A stretch of 21,229 bases of DNA, from NCBI GenBank assembly GCA_964614415.1, contig CAZTLE010000057.1, positions 1 to 21,229 on the forward strand. The letters run 5' to 3'. The notes beneath the pieces were generated by a model, which made no database searches, was not told where the DNA came from, and saw only the letters and a program-made list of their open reading frames with translations. Each line of letters starts with the position of its first letter. The stretch's first letter is position 1. The position numbers were made by a program, and so were the translations under genes. The DNA comes from CAZTLE01 sp964614415 (GTDB lineage: Bacteria; Bacteroidota; Bacteroidia; Flavobacteriales; Flavobacteriaceae). Below are positions 13,775 to 20,114 of this stretch, piece by piece.

Positions 13775-15409
13775 TTGCTAGACAGTTTGGGTGTACGATT
13801 GAGCAATAGGATTGGTGCAATATTCCCCGTGTGCATTCTATTCACGGTGTTGCTATTGCTTTGCCCTTTTTCTTCTTACAGTCAACAAGATATTACCATA
13901 GCTCAGCTGAATGAGCGCATCGAATCTCTGGACCGGGCTAATGATACTACACAACTTGCGATAGTCTTTGAACAGGCGAATCAGCATCTTCAAAATCATG
14001 GTATTCCCGAAGACACCAAAGATGTATTGTCCTTTCGCATGCTCGAGACGCGGCATCTGATCAATTACTCAAAGATCAAAATTGACAGCGGCATCCGGCG
14101 ATATTTGCGTATTCGTGAACTCGCAAATCGACAGCAGCTATTTGACATTGAGGCGTTGGCCCTGGGGCGAATTGCGAATGCTTACCGCAGTAAGCGCCAA
14201 ATGGGAGATGCGTTTGAATACAATCAGAAAGAAATAGCGGCGGCAAACCTGAACGGCGATCCGCTGCTCCTGGGTAGGGCGTTGATCACCGAACTCGATA
14301 TTTCGTATAACTCCTTACCATGGCCTATTCAAAAAGAAGATCTTTCACAGCTCGTTGAATTGGGGGAGGGCGCCATTGCCTATGCCGAGGAGCATTCGCT
14401 CGAATCGATCCTTCCTTTCGGGAAGCTATATGTGTCCAAGTTTTACATCAAACAAGGCGAATACAGGCGAGCAGATAGTATTCTTCAAAGTATTTCGGAC
14501 TCCGAGCCTTTACCCATTGCGTTCTCTAAGTATGAGCATCTGTGTGAGATTGCGAAGGAAACCAAAGACCTCGATTTGTACGCGCATTACACCCAGGAGT
14601 TCAAAACCCGTGCGTATGCTACGAAACGACCCTTTGTAGCACTCAACGCGCACAACTATCTGCTGGATTATGCCTTGCAAGCGAATCAGGCAGATTCGGC
14701 ACGTTTCTATGCCGGCAAACTGGAACAGAATCTGGCCGAGGTGGATACCACCAAATACCTTGATTTTCTGGATATTTCATATACGACACTGGCCCGGTAT
14801 TATGAGGACAAAGACGTAGAGAAGGAGCTTCAGTACTTGTCGTATTCGGCCGAGATCAATCGGATTATCGCTGCCAGACAGCGGGTGGCCTTTATGGCGA
14901 TCAAAAAATACAAGGATCAGGTGGCCGATTTGGAAGAGGAGAATTCCACCTTGTCTCAGGTGAATCAATTTCTGAAAAACAATTTCTTATTATTGATCGG
15001 GATTTCGATAGCCCTTGTTCTGTTGGTTTTTCTATTGTATCGAAAGTACTACCGAGCCAGGAACCGCATGGCTGCCGTTTCAGAAGAAAAAGAACAAATT
15101 GCCAGCAAAGTACTTCGCAAGAGCATTGAATTGAACAACAAACAAAGGGTATATCTCGAAGAACTCAAATTCATTAAAGCAGATAAGAACTACGTGGAGT
15201 TCCATACATCCGAAAAGAAATTCGTTGATCGCAATACGCTTTCCACGGTGATGGATGAACTACCGCCCAACTTCATCCAGGTGCATCGATCATACGTGAT
15301 AAACCGCAATTTTATAAAGCTAATTACAGGTACAACTGTCATGTTGTTACCCGGGATTGAAATTCCCATCTCCCGTACCTACAAGGCTCACCTCAAGAAG
15401 GTCATGTAA
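13775..15409 (+). CDS. Membrane-anchored LytTR transcriptional regulator with helical sensor region
   Basis: The 544-residue product opens with a hydrophobic segment (residues about 13-31, ending SSYSQ) that looks like a signal peptide or first membrane helix. Residues about 40-370 are all-helical with paired-helix, TPR-like character and are likely periplasmic. A coiled-coil-like stretch (about 376-402, DLEEENSTLSQVNQFL) leads into a strong membrane helix (403-422, FLLLIGISIALVLLVFLLY). Residues about 455-544 form a LytTR DNA-binding domain (FIKADKNYVEFHTSEKKFV, FIQVHRSYVINRNFIKLI, IPISRTYKAHL), placed in the cytoplasm. The arrangement suggests a one-component sensor that binds DNA from the membrane, a type common in flavobacteria. 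The start is uncertain: the first in-frame ATG is residue 90, so a TTG start at 13775, or at 13787 or 13799, must be used if the signal peptide is real. It diverges from the glgE operon and may regulate it. Confidence 0.85.
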   Translation: MLDSLGVRLSNRIGAIFPVCILFTVLLLLCPFSSYSQQDITIAQLNERIESLDRANDTTQLAIVFEQANQHLQNHGIPEDTKDVLSFRMLETRHLINYSKIKIDSGIRRYLRIRELANRQQLFDIEALALGRIANAYRSKRQMGDAFEYNQKEIAAANLNGDPLLLGRALITELDISYNSLPWPIQKEDLSQLVELGEGAIAYAEEHSLESILPFGKLYVSKFYIKQGEYRRADSILQSISDSEPLPIAFSKYEHLCEIAKETKDLDLYAHYTQEFKTRAYATKRPFVALNAHNYLLDYALQANQADSARFYAGKLEQNLAEVDTTKYLDFLDISYTTLARYYEDKDVEKELQYLSYSAEINRIIAARQRVAFMAIKKYKDQVADLEEENSTLSQVNQFLKNNFLLLIGISIALVLLVFLLYRKYYRARNRMAAVSEEKEQIASKVLRKSIELNNKQRVYLEELKFIKADKNYVEFHTSEKKFVDRNTLSTVMDELPPNFIQVHRSYVINRNFIKLITGTTVMLLPGIEIPISRTYKAHLKKVM

Positions 15410-15435
15410 CTCGTCCACAATTTTATGTCACTCGT

Positions 15436-15464
15436 CCCATTGTTCCAAAAACAGTGGGTTTTTT
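15436..15464 (+). terminator. Rho-independent terminator after the LytTR gene
   Basis: CCCATTGTT (15436-15444) pairs with AACAGTGGG (15450-15458) over 9 bp with one G-U pair. The loop is CCAAA and six T follow (15459-15464). It separates the LytTR gene from the T9SS gene. Confidence 0.85.
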
Positions 15465-15513
15465 GGATACTTTAGAAGTAGTCCAACCGAACTGTCAATG
15501 ACTAAAGATATAA

Positions 15514-15545
15514 TTGAGTGAACCATTTTGTGTAATCTAAACTTG
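15514..15545 (+). promoter_or_regulatory. Weak promoter candidate for the T9SS protein gene
   Basis: TTG (15514-15516), a 21-bp spacer, then TAAACTTG (15538-15545), one mismatch to TAnnTTTG. It would start transcription almost at the ATG (15553), giving a nearly leaderless message. That makes it doubtful. Confidence 0.25.
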
Positions 15546-15552
15546 AACTGTT

Positions 15553-16719
15553 ATGAAATCTAAACTACTCTTTTTAGGCCTTTTGGCCTTTGGCATGTTG
15601 TCCATGAACGGACAGGCCAGTTTAACCGAATTATTATCCCGATTGCAGGAGAATCATATGGGAGCTGTTTCGGATGTATTCTCTCCGGAAGAGATCCAGA
15701 CACTTCGTGCTCACTTTGACGCAATCAACGAAACTGCCGTCTTCAATCCTGAGAATGGAGGTAAGAACATCTTTGCACCGGAGAACAATACCACCCAAAC
15801 ATTCGGCTGGTTTGATTCCAATAATGTAGGTACTTTTAATACAATTGGACCGGGAGGAACGGCCGATTTTGAAGGTGCCGGAGCCCTTAACCCTTTTACC
15901 GGAGATTTCTTTGTGATCGATGATGCGGGTAATGCCTATGAGGTGAACCCTGTAACCGGTGTTTATGTGTTCCAGGGTACTGTGACACCTCCTGCCGGAG
16001 AAAGTATTACCGGTATTGAATTCGATCCAATAACACAGGAATTCTACGCTATCTCAACCGATGGTGCAGGCATAAGTCACTTGTCAACGGTTGATGTGCT
16101 AACACTTACGCTAACCCCTATTGGAAACACAAGCCTGGTTGTGCCTATTGCCCTGGGGTTTGACAATGCGGGTATGGCCTATACGTATGACATAGACGAT
16201 GATATTCTATACCGACTTAATATAGGTACAGGTGCAGCCACGGCAGTTGGCCCAATTGGGTTCGATGCCAGTTTCGGACAGGGAATGTTCTTGTGCCCAA
16301 CTAGTGGGAATCTGTATATGACAGCCTTTAACGCCGGTACTTTCCAATCGGAATTCCGGATGGTAAATACTTCCACGGGGGCCACGACAGACATGGGGGC
16401 TATCGGAGCCACTTCACCCGGTGGAACACTTCAGTTTGCGTGGTCCGGTACTGAAGAAGATCCGTTGAGTGTTGAAGATGTTACATTATTTGACGGTCTT
16501 AGCATGTATCCCGTACCTGCCGGCGACAGATTGAACGTTTCCGCTGCAAATCAGATTCAAACCGTAGAGATCTATAATATGCTGGGTCAGCGATTATTGG
16601 TGCAACAAGGGAATGATACTAAAGTTACTATTGATGTTTCAGGCCTTAGCGCCGGAAATTATCTGGCGGCTATCACCATTAACGGAGCCCAAAAGACGCA
16701 GGCCTTTATCAAAAGATAA
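15553..16719 (+). CDS. T9SS-exported beta-propeller-like protein
   Basis: The 388-residue product has a signal peptide (MKSKLLFLGLLAFGMLSMNGQA). A type A T9SS sorting domain sits at the C-terminus, about 317-388, with LSMYPVPAGDRLNVS, VEIYNMLGQRLL, DVSGLSAGNYLAAI and the final KTQAFIKR. The protein should therefore cross the inner membrane by Sec, be exported by PorSS/T9SS, and lose its tail at the cell surface. The region between (about 90-300) has four or five repeats of about 40 residues with the pattern (L/I)xFDPxTGxFYxI...G...xxxNxxTGxxxxxG, which suggests blades of a small propeller. No catalytic motif was recognised. It follows the LytTR gene but is separated from it by a terminator, and it is followed by its own strong terminator. 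Confidence 0.88.
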   Translation: MKSKLLFLGLLAFGMLSMNGQASLTELLSRLQENHMGAVSDVFSPEEIQTLRAHFDAINETAVFNPENGGKNIFAPENNTTQTFGWFDSNNVGTFNTIGPGGTADFEGAGALNPFTGDFFVIDDAGNAYEVNPVTGVYVFQGTVTPPAGESITGIEFDPITQEFYAISTDGAGISHLSTVDVLTLTLTPIGNTSLVVPIALGFDNAGMAYTYDIDDDILYRLNIGTGAATAVGPIGFDASFGQGMFLCPTSGNLYMTAFNAGTFQSEFRMVNTSTGATTDMGAIGATSPGGTLQFAWSGTEEDPLSVEDVTLFDGLSMYPVPAGDRLNVSAANQIQTVEIYNMLGQRLLVQQGNDTKVTIDVSGLSAGNYLAAITINGAQKTQAFIKR

Positions 16720-16753
16720 ATAATAACTCTGATGGTTATTGTTGTTTAGGGTT

Positions 16754-16774
16754 TTGCATGATGAACACATGCAA
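16754..16774. repeat. Short inverted repeat after the T9SS gene
   Basis: TTGCATG (16754-16760) and CATGCAA (16768-16774) are a perfect 7-bp inverted repeat around a 7-base loop. No T-run follows, so it is not a standard terminator. Role unknown. Confidence 0.45.
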
Positions 16775-16854
16775 TGGGATTAATCGATTCGTACGAGTTC
16801 GTGTTTAGGTACTCAAGCCTAATTGTCATTGTCAGTCATGGGCTCTAACGAACG

Positions 16855-16890
16855 AAGCTCCTCTTTTACCGAAGAGGAGCTTTCTTTTTT
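16855..16890 (+). terminator. Rho-independent terminator of the T9SS protein gene
   Basis: AAGCTCCTCTT (16855-16865) and AAGAGGAGCTT (16872-16882) form a perfect 11-bp stem with a 6-base loop, followed by TCTTTTTT. It lies between convergent genes. The minus strand has no T-run after the stem, so it mainly serves the plus strand. Confidence 0.9.
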
Positions 16891-16906
16891 AAATGGGGGA
16901 GGGGAG

Positions 16907-17356
16907 TTAATTCTTGCCCTTTGTCGGTTCCGGAATCGCCAAGAAGCGTTTAAGGATATCGTCCATCTTGGCCTCAACCTCAGCGAGCAGATCCTCAAGT
17001 TGCCTGGCTGTCATATGTCCTGCCCGGCCCAGATCGACTGTTGTGCTCGGTTGATTGAACCATCCCGGATATTCCTTCCGTAGTTTTTCAAGTTTTACCC
17101 TGTTTTCGGCAGCGCACCTGGTGGCATCTTCCCTGATCTTTTGCCAGTCCTTGTATTCCTTGTACGTTACCTCCGATGGATTTTTTTCCATATTGTCGAG
17201 GGCTTTTTCTGCTTCTACGATTAGTTTATCACAATATTTAATGGCGTCAATTAGCGCATTGACCTGTGCAGGTCCCGGAAGTACCTGGGCTGCGGTTTTG
17301 GAAGACAGGGAAAGACAAAAGATGATACATATAAGTGTGAGGTGTTTTGTTCTCAT
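16907..17356 (-). CDS. Small secreted helical protein of unknown function
   Basis: The start is set at ATG 17356 (MRTKHLTLICII); an upstream TTG at 17362 would add two residues and looks less likely. The 149-residue product has a signal peptide (hydrophobic about 6-17, probable cut after KTAAQ). The mature part is mostly charged helix with possible coiled coil (LIDAIKYCDKLIVEAEKALDNMEK; YKEYKDWQKIREDATRCAAENRVKLEKLRKEY; LEDLLAEVEAKMDDILKRFL). Two cysteines, about 40 residues apart, could form a disulfide in the periplasm. I do not recognise a family. It is transcribed away from the gene-free interval upstream and converges with the T9SS gene. Confidence 0.75.
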   Translation of the reverse strand: MRTKHLTLICIIFCLSLSSKTAAQVLPGPAQVNALIDAIKYCDKLIVEAEKALDNMEKNPSEVTYKEYKDWQKIREDATRCAAENRVKLEKLRKEYPGWFNQPSTTVDLGRAGHMTARQLEDLLAEVEAKMDDILKRFLAIPEPTKGKN

Positions 17357-17703
17357 AATCAAACATTTAATAGTTATATGAGGCCAAAGGTCAGACAGAG
17401 GAATTGAAAAGTCAATCGCCCAAAAGAGGTATTCTGAAGTAGTGGAAATGAGAAGAGAGCATCTAAAAAGGCCTATTCATAAAGTCCTCACAAAACCCAG
17501 CTTGGGGTTGCTGATGACTACTTTTTAGATAGCTCTCTTGCTATTTGAATTAGTGGCTTGTTAGGTTGCCTGATACCAAACAGGCCTTGTTAAACCTCTC
17601 ATCAAAAAAGAATTGATTTAACCTGTTCAGCGTCAGCAATATATAAAAAAAATGATAATTGCCTAGTGATCCGGTAGGGATTTGCGTGTTGCACGGGAAA
17701 GAG
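17357..17703. other. 347-bp gene-free interval with several inverted repeats
   Basis: No credible reading frame was seen in any frame. The interval contains a long inverted repeat (17453-17539, listed separately). It also holds a short hairpin GCCTG (17568-17572) / CAGGC (17581-17585) with an 8-base loop, and A/T-rich sequence before the end of the GNAT gene. It could hold a structured RNA or a degraded mobile element; neither is proven. Confidence 0.55.
17453..17539. repeat. Long imperfect inverted repeat, possible MITE or structured RNA
   Basis: The left arm 17453-17470 (AAGAGAGCATCTAAAAAG) is the reverse complement of the right arm 17521-17539 except for one extra base. This gives an 18-bp stem with a single bulge. 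The 50-base loop itself contains AACCC-AGCTTG-GGGTT (17494-17509), a second hairpin. I could not find a clear target-site duplication on either side. Confidence 0.6.
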
Positions 17704-18111
17704 CTACACGATCCGATACATGCCCGGCCCGTCGGCGGGTCGTATCTTATAGCCGAAATCTTCGTAGAATTCACGTGTACCCGAAGCGGCCATTAGGCCA
17801 ATGAAGGCGCTGGTAGGGGCGTGGTCCTTTAGAAATGACTCTATGCGTTGCATAAGTTGTTTCCCTATTCCCATACCTTGAAACCGGGGATGAACTATGA
17901 CATCCTGCACATAGAAATACAAGGCACCGTCACCAATGATTCTCGCCATTCCGATGGCGCTGCTCTCGTGTTCGGCCACGATAGCAAATAGGTCTTTCTC
18001 AAGTGATTTCCGTATTACGGTGTCGTCAAACTGATTCCAGGAAGTAGTCGCTCTCAGCATTTGATATTCTGAGACGGAAGGGCTTCGGTAGGTGTACTTG
18101 ACTTCGTGCAT
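17704..18111 (-). CDS. GNAT-family N-acetyltransferase
   Basis: The 135-residue product fits a single GNAT domain. These enzymes move an acetyl group from acetyl-CoA to an amine. Strands and helices follow the family order: LFAIVAEHESSAIGMARII (41-59), then LYFYVQDVIVHPRFQGMGIGKQLM (64-87). The latter holds the CoA-pyrophosphate-binding loop, with the Q/R-x-x-G-x-G/A pattern at RFQGMGIG. The C-terminal AASGTREFYEDFGYKIRP is the usual last helix and strand, followed by DGPGMYRIV. The substrate cannot be told from sequence. It is similar in form to small GNATs annotated as acting on small molecules or amines. No nearby gene suggests a pathway. It lies downstream of the LRR gene but is separated from it by a terminator. 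Confidence 0.92.
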   Translation of the reverse strand: MHEVKYTYRSPSVSEYQMLRATTSWNQFDDTVIRKSLEKDLFAIVAEHESSAIGMARIIGDGALYFYVQDVIVHPRFQGMGIGKQLMQRIESFLKDHAPTSAFIGLMAASGTREFYEDFGYKIRPADGPGMYRIV

Positions 18112-18134
18112 AATGTGTCGTTCTCTGCATAGTT

Positions 18135-18165
18135 ACAAAAAAGAACGGCTCCCCGAAAGGAACCG
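18135..18165 (-). terminator. Rho-independent terminator of the LRR gene
   Basis: On the minus strand CGGTTCC pairs with GGAGCCG (plus-strand 18159-18165 and 18146-18152) with one G-U pair and a 6-base loop. It is followed by TTCTTTTTTG. It lies just past the LRR stop at 18199 and before the GNAT start. Confidence 0.75.
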
Positions 18166-18198
18166 CACTGTCTAACGAAACATTAAACATGATATGAA

Positions 18199-18909
18199 CT
18201 AGTTTTCGTCATCGCTGGTCTCAATAGCTATAACCGTCTTAGTTGCTGGTGTTAATGTAGATTTCTGATTTAGATCCAAAACCCCGGATTTCGTCAAGAG
18301 GGTATATGAGAAGTCCTCGGGGTTGGTAAAGCTGTTTCCTGAAACCATAAGTTCCTGTAACGATGTAATATCCGCGATTCCCTTTGGCAAAGCTCCGGAC
18401 AGTTGGTTGTCGAATACATTAAGTGTCTCAAGGGAGGTGAGCTTTTCAAAACTTGCAGGAACCGTTCCTGTAAATGAATTACTACTGAGGTGTAGTTGTC
18501 TGAGATTTGACAGGTTACCTAAGGATTCTGGAAGCGTCTCGCCCAGGTTATTTGCATTCAGAGCAATTATTTCCAGCTCTTGCAACTTTCCGATAACTTC
18601 CGGAATGGCCCCTTCAATTTTGTTGAATGACAGCTCAAGGACCTTGAGATGCCTTAAATCTTCAATTGATCCGGGCAATTCACCTTTAAGGTTGTTGAAA
18701 AGAAGGCTTATGGCAATTACTTTATCGTTTTCGAGGGTAACACCCTGCCAGTTGGAAACAGGGGTTTCCAAATCCCAACTTTGGACCCATTCGTCGCCAT
18801 TCAGGGCATTATAAAAATCGAGAAGCGCTTGTTTTTCTGTTGAGGATACTTGTGCGATACAAACGGTCGATACTAATGCAATAATCGTAGTGAGTAGTAA
18901 TTTTTTCAT
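18199..18909 (-). CDS. Secreted plant-type leucine-rich-repeat protein
   Basis: The 236-residue product has a signal peptide (MKKLLLTTIIALVSTVCIAQ). A cap (about 24-62, EKQALLDFYNALNGDEW...SNWQGVTL) resembles the N-terminal LRR cap of plant receptors. It is followed by about six 24-residue repeats (64-198) with the consensus LxxLxLxxNxLxGxxPxxLGxLxx (for example LKVLELSFNKIEGAIPEVIG). A short C-terminal tail ends in acidic SDDEN. There is no T9SS sorting domain or lipobox, so a soluble periplasmic location is the simplest view. LRRs bind other proteins; the partner is unknown. A TTACAAT-TC-ATTGTAA palindrome lies 21-36 bp before the ATG. The gene is on its own, with a terminator behind it. 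Confidence 0.88.
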   Translation of the reverse strand: MKKLLLTTIIALVSTVCIAQVSSTEKQALLDFYNALNGDEWVQSWDLETPVSNWQGVTLENDKVIAISLLFNNLKGELPGSIEDLRHLKVLELSFNKIEGAIPEVIGKLQELEIIALNANNLGETLPESLGNLSNLRQLHLSSNSFTGTVPASFEKLTSLETLNVFDNQLSGALPKGIADITSLQELMVSGNSFTNPEDFSYTLLTKSGVLDLNQKSTLTPATKTVIAIETSDDEN

Positions 18910-18929
18910 CGTGGAGGTTAGGAATATTC

Positions 18930-18945
18930 TTACAATTCATTGTAA
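18930..18945. promoter_or_regulatory. Palindromic operator candidate upstream of the LRR gene
   Basis: TTACAAT (18930-18936), TC spacer, ATTGTAA (18939-18945): a perfect 7-bp inverted repeat with a 2-base centre, 21-36 bp before the LRR start. The size and symmetry fit a dimeric repressor site. A clear promoter could not be placed around it. Confidence 0.4.
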
Positions 18946-19008
18946 ATAACGCCTTTATCAAGATGAAAAACAAAAAAATTCGATGAAATGCACTATAAAA
19001 TGTAGGAA

Positions 19009-19650
19009 TTATCCTCCAATTTTAAGAAGAAGATCTGTGTTTACTTCATGGACTCCCTCAAACTCGAGTACTTGCACATCACTTCCAAAAAGCCTTGTAG
19101 CCCGTTCGGTTTCTTCGTCAATTCGGGAGTCGGTTATAAACGGATCTTTGTTCCCGTAGGCATATGTGACGGCTGTTTTAGTCCCAAAATGTGCAAAATC
19201 CTGAGGGCCTAACTCCTTCGGAATACCCCCTGAAAGAAGCAGTAGATGATCACAGCTTATCTTATTGTGTGCCAACCATCGCGCTGCAATTGACACGCCC
19301 TGGGAATATCCCATCACAATGAAACGGACATTGCCCTGCGGTTTTTCCGAATTGTATACCGCATTGACATAAGAGAGTACGTTCCTGGTTTCTTCTACAG
19401 TATCCTCACGGGTTAGCCAGGACGCTCCCACATGCCTGTAGTCTTGGCCCTGGTAGTATTTGGAGGGGGCCTGAGGAGCAACGATGTAGTTCTCTGCGGG
19501 GTCGAGTTTCGCAAAATACTTTGCAAAATACCGACTCAGGTATCCCATCCCATGAAAGACAAACCAGAAGTTCCTGGTGGTTCCGGTTAACTCATTTAAG
19601 GTGGTGTAGGTATTTTTTGACGTATAACTTACCCTCTTTTCTTGACTCAT
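19009..19650 (-). CDS. Alpha/beta-hydrolase esterase (phospholipase/carboxylesterase-like)
   Basis: The 213-residue product fits a small serine alpha/beta hydrolase. The oxyanion region HGMGYLSRYFAKYF (33-46) comes first. The nucleophile elbow is GYSQG with Ser116, the acid Asp169 in AYGNKDPF, and the histidine His201 in EGVHEV. The order Ser-Asp-His and the length are as in the carboxylesterase/phospholipase family (about 210-220 aa). YIVAPQAPSKYYQG (55-68) matches the usual core strand and loop of these enzymes. The substrate (ester or thioester) is not predictable. No signal peptide is seen, so it is cytoplasmic. It diverges from the thioesterase gene with a 41-bp gap; a consensus promoter lies in that gap and overlaps the neighbour's 5' end. 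Confidence 0.9.
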   Translation of the reverse strand: MSQEKRVSYTSKNTYTTLNELTGTTRNFWFVFHGMGYLSRYFAKYFAKLDPAENYIVAPQAPSKYYQGQDYRHVGASWLTREDTVEETRNVLSYVNAVYNSEKPQGNVRFIVMGYSQGVSIAARWLAHNKISCDHLLLLSGGIPKELGPQDFAHFGTKTAVTYAYGNKDPFITDSRIDEETERATRLFGSDVQVLEFEGVHEVNTDLLLKIGG

Positions 19651-19673
19651 TTTGGTTTCGGTTTGTACTTTTA
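19642..19673 (+). promoter_or_regulatory. Promoter of the thioesterase-isochorismate synthase operon
   Basis: TTG (19642-19644), a 21-bp spacer, then TACTTTTA (19666-19673), one base off TAnnTTTG. Its -7 element directly abuts the esterase -7 element on the other strand (19674-19681). Together they contain the palindrome TTTGTA-CTTT-TACAAA (19662-19677). Confidence 0.5.
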
Positions 19674-19705
19674 CAAATGTAATTTTTTACCATGACTCAC
19701 GACAA
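19674..19705 (-). promoter_or_regulatory. Promoter of the esterase gene (Bacteroidota consensus)
   Basis: On the minus strand TTG (plus-strand 19703-19705) is followed after 21 bp by TACATTTG (19674-19681), an exact match to TAnnTTTG. The -33 element lies inside the first codons of the divergent thioesterase gene. The predicted leader is short (about 17 nt). Confidence 0.65.
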
Positions 19706-20111
19706 GAACGATATACTTAAAGCCTGTAACGCGATTTGCAAAAATACGCTAATGGAAACCCTTGAAATTGAGTTTGTTGACGTTTCGTCCAATGAATTGG
19801 TCGCACGAATGCCGGTGAATCCAAGGGTTCATCAGCCGAATGGCGTGTTGCACGGAGGTGCTTCTGTTGCTTTGGCCGAGAGCGTTGGTAGTGCCAGCGC
19901 ATTTGTGTTTTCAGGATCTAATGACATATCGGTGCGTGGGATCGAGATTGCCGCCAATCATGTGAAATCAATAAAAGAAGGTTTTGTGTATGCCAGGTCT
20001 TCGCCCCTGCATATGGGTCGTACGATTCAGCTTTGGCAAATACGTATTACCAACGAAGACGATGAACTTATATCTATGGTTAAATTAACTACTTTAATAC
20101 TTGACAGATAG
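19692..20111 (+). CDS. menI: Hotdog-fold acyl-CoA thioesterase, probable DHNA-CoA thioesterase (MenI)
   Basis: The 139-residue product is a single hotdog domain of the PaaI/YdiI type. HQPNGVLHGGASVALAESVGSASAF (split here: HQPNGVLHGG at 47-56, ASVALAESVG at 57-66) holds the catalytic Glu63, the same position as in E. coli YdiI. The HGG and AES patterns around it are also kept. In many bacteria such enzymes release 1,4-dihydroxy-2-naphthoate from its CoA ester in menaquinone synthesis. The isochorismate synthase gene follows 3 bp later, which favours that role. Without the neighbour it would be called only a thioesterase. No targeting signal, so cytoplasmic. Confidence 0.8.
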   Translation: MTHDKNDILKACNAICKNTLMETLEIEFVDVSSNELVARMPVNPRVHQPNGVLHGGASVALAESVGSASAFVFSGSNDISVRGIEIAANHVKSIKEGFVYARSSPLHMGRTIQLWQIRITNEDDELISMVKLTTLILDR

Positions 20112-20114
20112 CAG

